From assembly GCF_022867885.1 (NCBI RefSeq), contig NZ_JALIFP010000003.1:143477-207476 (forward strand): a DNA stretch of 64,000 nucleotides, read 5' to 3'. The position numbers were made by a program, and so were the translations under genes. Positions 59,598 through 64,000 of the stretch are shown here, piece after piece; the stretch's first letter is position 1; each line of letters begins with the position of its first letter. A model generated the notes under the pieces. It saw only the letters and a program-made list of their open reading frames with translations, did not search any database and was not told where the DNA came from. This stretch comes from Lederbergia sp. NSJ-179 (GTDB taxonomy: Bacteria > Bacillota > Bacilli > Bacillales > Bacillaceae_C).

Positions 59598-61473
59598 CAA
59601 TGTCTTCCGCAATAAGCGAATCTATGCGGCCTATTTTCTAAGTAGTTTATTTTCCGTTTTAGTATTTTTCGTATATGCCATTTTCGCTTTTCATCCAGGA
59701 TTGGCTAAAATTAATCCTAATGTATCAGTGGGCTTGCATTTTGCTGAGGCAATTATTTATGTGTTTTCCTTTATTTTTGTCCTGATATCCATGAGTGCTT
59801 TTTTGAACTCACGAAAAAAGGAATTTGGACTAATGGTCATGTTGGGGATGACGAATCAACAACTACGCCTGATGGTCTTTTTAGAAAATGTCTTAATCGG
59901 ATTTTCTGCTACTGTCTCAGGAATTGCCATTGGTCTTGTATTTGCTAAATTAATTTTGATGGCGGCGGAAAGTCTTTTGAGTCTGGAGGAGACCTTGCCT
60001 TTTTACTTACCGTGGCAAGCGATGCTGTTAACCTTTAGTGCCTTTTTGATTTTGTTTATTGTCATTTCCTTTTTTACGGTCTCGATTTTAAAAGGAAATA
60101 AATTAATCGATTTAATTAAAGGGAGCACAGCTCCGAAGAAAGAACCAAAGGCCTCGATTATCCTCTCTATTTTGGCGGCTCTTCTGCTTGCTGTTGGGTA
60201 TACGATTGCCTTGGTCGTTCATGAGTTGCAAGTTGTGATCGCGATGATTCCGGTGACTATTCTTGTTATTATCGGCACGTATTTCCTGTTTACCCAGCTC
60301 AGTGTTTTTACTATTAATCGGTTAAAGAAACGAAAGAGTATTTTCTGGAAAAAAACAAATTTAGTCCTTCTATCGGATCTCGCTTATCGCATGAAGGATA
60401 ATGCTCGCGCTTTTTTCTTTGTGGCGATCGTCTCGACTGTAGCCTTTTCAGCGATTGGGACCCTCGTCGGTTTTCGCTATATGTTTACAGCATCCCTGAC
60501 GGAGGGAAGGCCCTTTGCGTTTGAATATGTATCAAATCAAGGGAATCAAGAGGAAAACAAGCATATCCAACTGATTGAAAAAGAATTAACTTCGACAAAT
60601 TATAAGAAAGCAAGCATCACCATTAAACATGTATCCGTAGAAACTCCTGATGGAGAATCTGTGGAGTGGGGAATCGTTTCGCAATCTGAATATAATCATT
60701 TAGCTGAAATAGCCGGACAAATGGATAAAGAAGTCACACTTCAAGAGAATGAGACCATTTTGCTATACTTTCAAAATGCTCTTGCAGAAAGGCCTGATAT
60801 GCAAGAGAAAATAAGTTATCAGATTGGAGGGCAAACGGTACAACAAAAGGCGATCCAGTCCATGAACTTGATCGGAACTCAAGAAGACTATCTTGTTGTG
60901 AATGATGAGGTTTATAAGCAAATAAAAGATTTTACAGCGCAAACGTATTATGGATTTTATTTGAAGGATTGGAAAGATACAGTAGATATAGGTAAAAATA
61001 TTTTAAAAACAATGGGATTGGAGCAAACTGGTGGATATAGCCCAGATGGACAATTTCGGTTTTCTTCTCTAGGATATGATTGGAATAATATGAATCAAGG
61101 GTTCGGAGCCATTCTATTTATCGGTTTATTTATCGGTGCCGTCTTTTTTGTCGCAGCAGGAAGTTTCTTATATTTCCGTCTATATGCAGATTTAGGAGAT
61201 GAGAAACAGAAATTTTCCGCCATTGGAAAGATAGGCCTAACGGATAAGGAGTTATCAAAAATATTGACGATCCAATTGGCTTTGCTGTTCTTTGTTCCGA
61301 TTATTGTGGCCGTGATTCATGGAGCTGTGGCTCTGACAGCCCTCCAACATATGTTTAATTTTAATTTATTTAAGAGTTCAGCCGCAGTGCTGGGAACCTT
61401 TACCGCTATCCAACTGATCTATTTTCTCTTCATTCGCTTCAATTACATTCGTAAAATTAAAGAATCGATATAA
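59566..61473 (+). CDS. BceB-type ABC permease
   Basis: A 635-residue permease of the Bce type with ten helices, two FtsX-like regions and a large extracytoplasmic domain (about 310-520) between helices 7 and 8, which is the sensory/substrate domain. ATG 59566 (MQVTFRQFAFNNVFRNK) follows GGGAGGGG. Together with BceA and the kinase it forms a flux-sensing complex. Bacitracin-like drugs are usual substrates; the exact one cannot be told. Confidence 0.93.
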   Translation: MQVTFRQFAFNNVFRNKRIYAAYFLSSLFSVLVFFVYAIFAFHPGLAKINPNVSVGLHFAEAIIYVFSFIFVLISMSAFLNSRKKEFGLMVMLGMTNQQLRLMVFLENVLIGFSATVSGIAIGLVFAKLILMAAESLLSLEETLPFYLPWQAMLLTFSAFLILFIVISFFTVSILKGNKLIDLIKGSTAPKKEPKASIILSILAALLLAVGYTIALVVHELQVVIAMIPVTILVIIGTYFLFTQLSVFTINRLKKRKSIFWKKTNLVLLSDLAYRMKDNARAFFFVAIVSTVAFSAIGTLVGFRYMFTASLTEGRPFAFEYVSNQGNQEENKHIQLIEKELTSTNYKKASITIKHVSVETPDGESVEWGIVSQSEYNHLAEIAGQMDKEVTLQENETILLYFQNALAERPDMQEKISYQIGGQTVQQKAIQSMNLIGTQEDYLVVNDEVYKQIKDFTAQTYYGFYLKDWKDTVDIGKNILKTMGLEQTGGYSPDGQFRFSSLGYDWNNMNQGFGAILFIGLFIGAVFFVAAGSFLYFRLYADLGDEKQKFSAIGKIGLTDKELSKILTIQLALLFFVPIIVAVIHGAVALTALQHMFNFNLFKSSAAVLGTFTAIQLIYFLFIRFNYIRKIKESI

Positions 61474-61493
61474 GAGGAAAATAGGAAATTTTG

Positions 61494-61526
61494 AAGGCAC
61501 ATTTCTAAAGAGATGTGTCTTTTTCT
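61494..61526 (+). terminator. Terminator after permease gene
   Basis: GGCACATTTCT pairs imperfectly with AGATGTGTC, followed by TTTTTCTT. Confidence 0.8.
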
Positions 61527-61624
61527 TACAGGAAAGTATGATAAGATAATTCTAATTTTTTCAAAGCTGAAACTTTAGATCATTTCATTCGTAAAGAGTA
61601 AGAGAATGGAAAGGACGGATGGGT

Positions 61625-62566
61625 ATGCCAATTTTAACCGTAAAAGATTTGGGAAAAGCCTTTAAACAGTCACAAATCATTCAAAATATCTCCTTTCAAG
61701 TACATAAGGGAGAAATTATGGCCATTCTTGGACCGAATGGAGCGGGGAAATCGACGACGATTCGAAATATTATGGGGATTATGTATCCAGACGAGGGAAC
61801 GGTTCAATTTCATAATCATCCAACTGGGGAAATCCCTCGTCACAAAATTGGGTATTTACCAGAAGAACGTGGTCTATATAAGAATGTGAATGTGATGGAT
61901 ATGATTTTATATTTGGCGGAACTAAAGGATTATCCATTGAAAAAAGCTAGGCAGCGGGCGATGGACTATTTAGTGAAGTTCGGTCTTGAGGGAAAAGAAA
62001 AAGTTTCTGTTGAAGAATTATCAAAGGGAATGGGGCAAAAGGTGCAATTTATCGGTTCGATCATTCACGAGCCGGAGTTGCTGATTTTGGATGAACCCTT
62101 CTCCGGGTTGGATCCTGTCAGCCAAGAGGTGTTCAAAAAAGAAATTCAGGAATTGGCCAATCATGGTACAGCCATTTTACTATCTTCCCATCAAATGAAT
62201 ATGGTGGAAGAGGTTTGTGATCGCTTATTTATGATCCATCGGGGGCAAAAAGTGATTTATGGATCATTAGAAGATGTAAAAAATCAATATGCTAATTTTA
62301 AATGTACGATTCGTGGGAAAAATGATGTGCGGGTATTGGAGCGGCTCGTGGAGGTACAACGAGTTGAAGCAACGGCTGATGTGGTAGTGCTTTATTTAAC
62401 TCCAGACGTCCATGTTCCATCATGGTTAAGGCAGCTTCCAGAAAATCTGAATATTCAAGAGTTATCGATTGATCGCATATCTTTACATGAAATTTTTATC
62501 GATGTGGCAACAGATCGACACGTAGGTCAAGATATTCAGGAAGGAGGCGCTCATGATGCGAAATAG
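61625..62566 (+). CDS. ABC exporter ATPase, NatA/YhaQ-like
   Basis: A 313-residue ATPase: Walker A GPNGAGKSTT, signature LSKGMGQKV, Walker B LLILDEPFSGLDP, and a C-terminal DUF4162-type extension (about 220-310). ATG 61625 is nine bases after AAAGGA; ATG 61619 is too close. It overlaps the permease gene by 14 bases. Relatives YhaQ and NatA belong to export systems for Na+ or unknown substrates. Confidence 0.92.
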   Translation: MPILTVKDLGKAFKQSQIIQNISFQVHKGEIMAILGPNGAGKSTTIRNIMGIMYPDEGTVQFHNHPTGEIPRHKIGYLPEERGLYKNVNVMDMILYLAELKDYPLKKARQRAMDYLVKFGLEGKEKVSVEELSKGMGQKVQFIGSIIHEPELLILDEPFSGLDPVSQEVFKKEIQELANHGTAILLSSHQMNMVEEVCDRLFMIHRGQKVIYGSLEDVKNQYANFKCTIRGKNDVRVLERLVEVQRVEATADVVVLYLTPDVHVPSWLRQLPENLNIQELSIDRISLHEIFIDVATDRHVGQDIQEGGAHDAK

Positions 62567-63782
62567 CTGGAAGGTGGCCAAATGGGAAATTAGACGCAAT
62601 ATGAAAAATAAATCGTTTATTATTTCTTTGATCATTACACCGATTATTTTTATGTTATTTGCGTTTATTCCTACTCTTTTTAATTCTGATAAAGAGACAA
62701 CTCAAGTTTATATTCTAGATGAATTAAATGTCTATGGACAAGTAGAGGAAATGGTTGCTGCATCGGAGTTGAATTGGAATTTGCATCAAACCGATTTAGA
62801 TGAAGCGGCGATGGCAGAGAAAGTGAGGGAAGAGGAAAACACAGCTTATATTGCTTTAACGGCAGCTGGACTAGAGAATGGAAAAATCCCAGTCTATCTA
62901 AATGAGGATGTGGAGGAGGATTTTCTTTATGAGGCATCAATCCTTGAAACGCCTTTGCGTCAATTGCAATTAGAGCGGATGGATTTAACGGATAAACAGG
63001 TGGAAGTGATTGGAAAGGGGGTATCATTGGAACCGATCGAGACAACGGACACCTCTTCGGCAGCAAAGGAAGAGTCGGGAGAAGCAGAGGGTGAATCCTT
63101 TGACCATATAGTTCCTGGCATCGCCGCCGGCATTATTCTTTTCTCAATCGTCATTACTGGCATGATGATTTTTACCTCTGCTTCACAGGAGAAAAAAGAA
63201 AAGGTAGCGGAAATTATTTTATCGTCGATCACGCCGACAGATCTGATGCAGGGAAAAATTATCGGCTATTTTATTTTAGGGATTACACAAGTGGCAGTAT
63301 GGCTTGCTTTTCTCCTCCCCATCGCTTTATGGAAAATTGATTTTCCAATCATAGAATATTTATTCGTGCCAGAATTGGCGGTTTTATTGGTGATTGCCTT
63401 AGCCGGATATTTGCTATTCTCCGCCATATTTGTTGGGATGGGAGCAACCGTTGAAGACATGAGCTCCACTAGCAATTTTCAAGGCATTGTCATGATGATC
63501 CCTTTCATTCCTTTTATATTTATGGGACCGATTATTACGGACCCAAGTGGCGTGATTGCAAAGGTGCTGACCTTTATTCCTTTTACAACCCCGGGCGTGT
63601 TACTAATACGTCTTACCATGCTGGAGGAATGGCCCTGGATCGAAATCATAATCGCACTTGTTGTCCTATTGATCTCCATTTGGCTAGCCATGAAAGCAGC
63701 CGGAAAAATCTTCAAAGTCGGCATCTTGATGTATGGAAAAAACGCCACCCCAAAAGAAATTTGGAAGTGGTTGTGGACTTAA
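62553..63782 (+). CDS. ABC-2 type permease, NatB/YhaP-like
   Basis: A 409-residue permease. One N-terminal helix (about 22-42), a large external domain (about 45-185, acidic), then five helices, with the coupling motif EKVAEIILSSITPTDLMQGKIIG. It pairs with the preceding ATPase. GGAAGGAGG lies before ATG 62553. Confidence 0.92.
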   Translation: MMRNSWKVAKWEIRRNMKNKSFIISLIITPIIFMLFAFIPTLFNSDKETTQVYILDELNVYGQVEEMVAASELNWNLHQTDLDEAAMAEKVREEENTAYIALTAAGLENGKIPVYLNEDVEEDFLYEASILETPLRQLQLERMDLTDKQVEVIGKGVSLEPIETTDTSSAAKEESGEAEGESFDHIVPGIAAGIILFSIVITGMMIFTSASQEKKEKVAEIILSSITPTDLMQGKIIGYFILGITQVAVWLAFLLPIALWKIDFPIIEYLFVPELAVLLVIALAGYLLFSAIFVGMGATVEDMSSTSNFQGIVMMIPFIPFIFMGPIITDPSGVIAKVLTFIPFTTPGVLLIRLTMLEEWPWIEIIIALVVLLISIWLAMKAAGKIFKVGILMYGKNATPKEIWKWLWT

Positions 63783-63787
63783 TAAGT

Positions 63788-63819
63788 CACTCCTGTCCGG
63801 ATGGTCAGGAGTGCTTTTT
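63788..63819 (+). terminator. Terminator after ABC-2 permease gene
   Basis: CACTCCTG (63788-63795) pairs with CAGGAGTG (63806-63813), followed by C and five Ts. Confidence 0.9.
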
Positions 63820-63825
63820 ACAGAT

Positions 63826-63870
63826 CTTTCCGAACGGGAAAGCCCACTTCTTCAGAGGTGGGATGAAAGT
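63826..63870 (+). mobile_element. Hairpins resembling IS605-family end
   Basis: CTTTCC-GAAC-GGGAAAG and CCCACTTC-TTCA-GAGGTGGG follow each other, then ATGAAAGTGA. The pair of hairpins looks like the subterminal region of IS200/IS605-type elements in bacilli. Whether the gene that starts at 63985 belongs to it cannot be seen. Confidence 0.4.
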
Positions 63871-63920
63871 GAGGATGAATGAGCAAGGCTTTAGAATGTA
63901 AATAAATTCAACAGTTGGGT

Positions 63921-63949
63921 TGTGGAGGAATACACGTTCCGGTATAATG
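63921..63949 (+). promoter_or_regulatory. SigA promoter near right edge
   Basis: TTGTGG (63921-63926) and TATAAT (63944-63949), 17 bases apart, point to the gene starting at 63985. Confidence 0.7.
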
Positions 63950-63984
63950 GAACTATAAAGTAAACAGAAAGGAGGTTAGCCAAT

Positions 63985-64000
63985 ATGATCGTCACGCACT
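63985..64000 (+). CDS. Start of an unidentified gene (cut by window edge)
   Basis: ATG 63985 lies eight bases after AAAGGAGG and encodes MIVTH before the window ends. The ribosome-binding site and promoter are strong. The nearby IS605-like hairpins make a TnpB-type gene possible, but five residues cannot show it. Confidence 0.5.

Overview
The window looks like chromosome from a low-to-moderate G+C, spore-forming member of the Bacillaceae. An alpha/beta-type small acid-soluble spore protein and the splA-splB spore photoproduct lyase pair show sporulation. Gram-positive ribosome-binding sites, TTG and GTG starts, U-tract terminators, a Mrp antiporter operon, a BceRS-BceAB-like module and a ysfBCD-like glycolate cluster agree. 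An unusual trait for such a bacterium is a mevalonate-pathway cluster (mvk, mvaD, mvaK2, then fni). No species is assigned.

Layout. 1-5.7 kb: mrpGFEDCBA on the minus strand. 5.7-9.1 kb: a perfect inverted-repeat operator, a pseudoknot-like repeat, a KdpD-type Usp protein and a histidine kinase/OmpR pair. 9.2-18.6 kb: small membrane genes, two GNATs, an EcsC-family protein, a PrsW-like membrane protease fused to a C-terminal nuclease domain with a possible immunity gene behind it, a GH43-like protein, a truncated ECF sigma factor, and two PD-(D/E)XK nuclease genes (Rpn-like and Uma2). 18.6-24.7 kb: gene remnants, a small ORF inside a terminator-like hairpin, an MFS exporter, a WYL regulator divergent from a RibD-like reductase, and an ABC-F gene with a leader that reads as a transcription attenuator with a three-codon upstream ORF. 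24.9-31.3 kb: a secreted GH3 enzyme with a DUF4309-like domain, then the mevalonate genes. 31.4-36.1 kb: an MprF-flippase-like protein, a lipoprotein, TetR with paired SMR exporters, and the SASP gene. 36.1-39.4 kb: a decayed island bounded by 45-bp direct repeats, holding a matrixin protease, an IS200 transposase relic, an antitoxin-like gene and a frameshifted GNAT toxin. 39.5-49.9 kb: splAB, a frameshifted alkaline phosphatase, an MscS channel, a YeiH/CysL-like pair and the glycolate cluster. 50-64 kb: a 756-bp non-coding stretch with a candidate structured RNA, a ymcC/pksA-like pair running into a MNT/HEPN toxin-antitoxin pair, a PadR-DUF1700-DUF4097 operon, an MFS exporter, an alkyltransferase-like protein, the Bce-type module, a NatAB/YhaQP-like ABC exporter and the start of another gene beside an IS605-like hairpin.

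Five copies of a 150-220 bp intergenic repeat occur at 29.9-30.3, 34.0 and 43.5-43.9 kb. They share outer arms but carry different inner modules, and two copies differ by a compensatory base-pair change, which supports selection on a folded RNA or DNA. One copy supplies the last codons and the stop of mvaK2.

The most novel-looking protein system is the PrsW-nuclease fusion with its partner gene (11982-14666). The best-supported regulatory device is the ABC-F attenuator (24412-24707).
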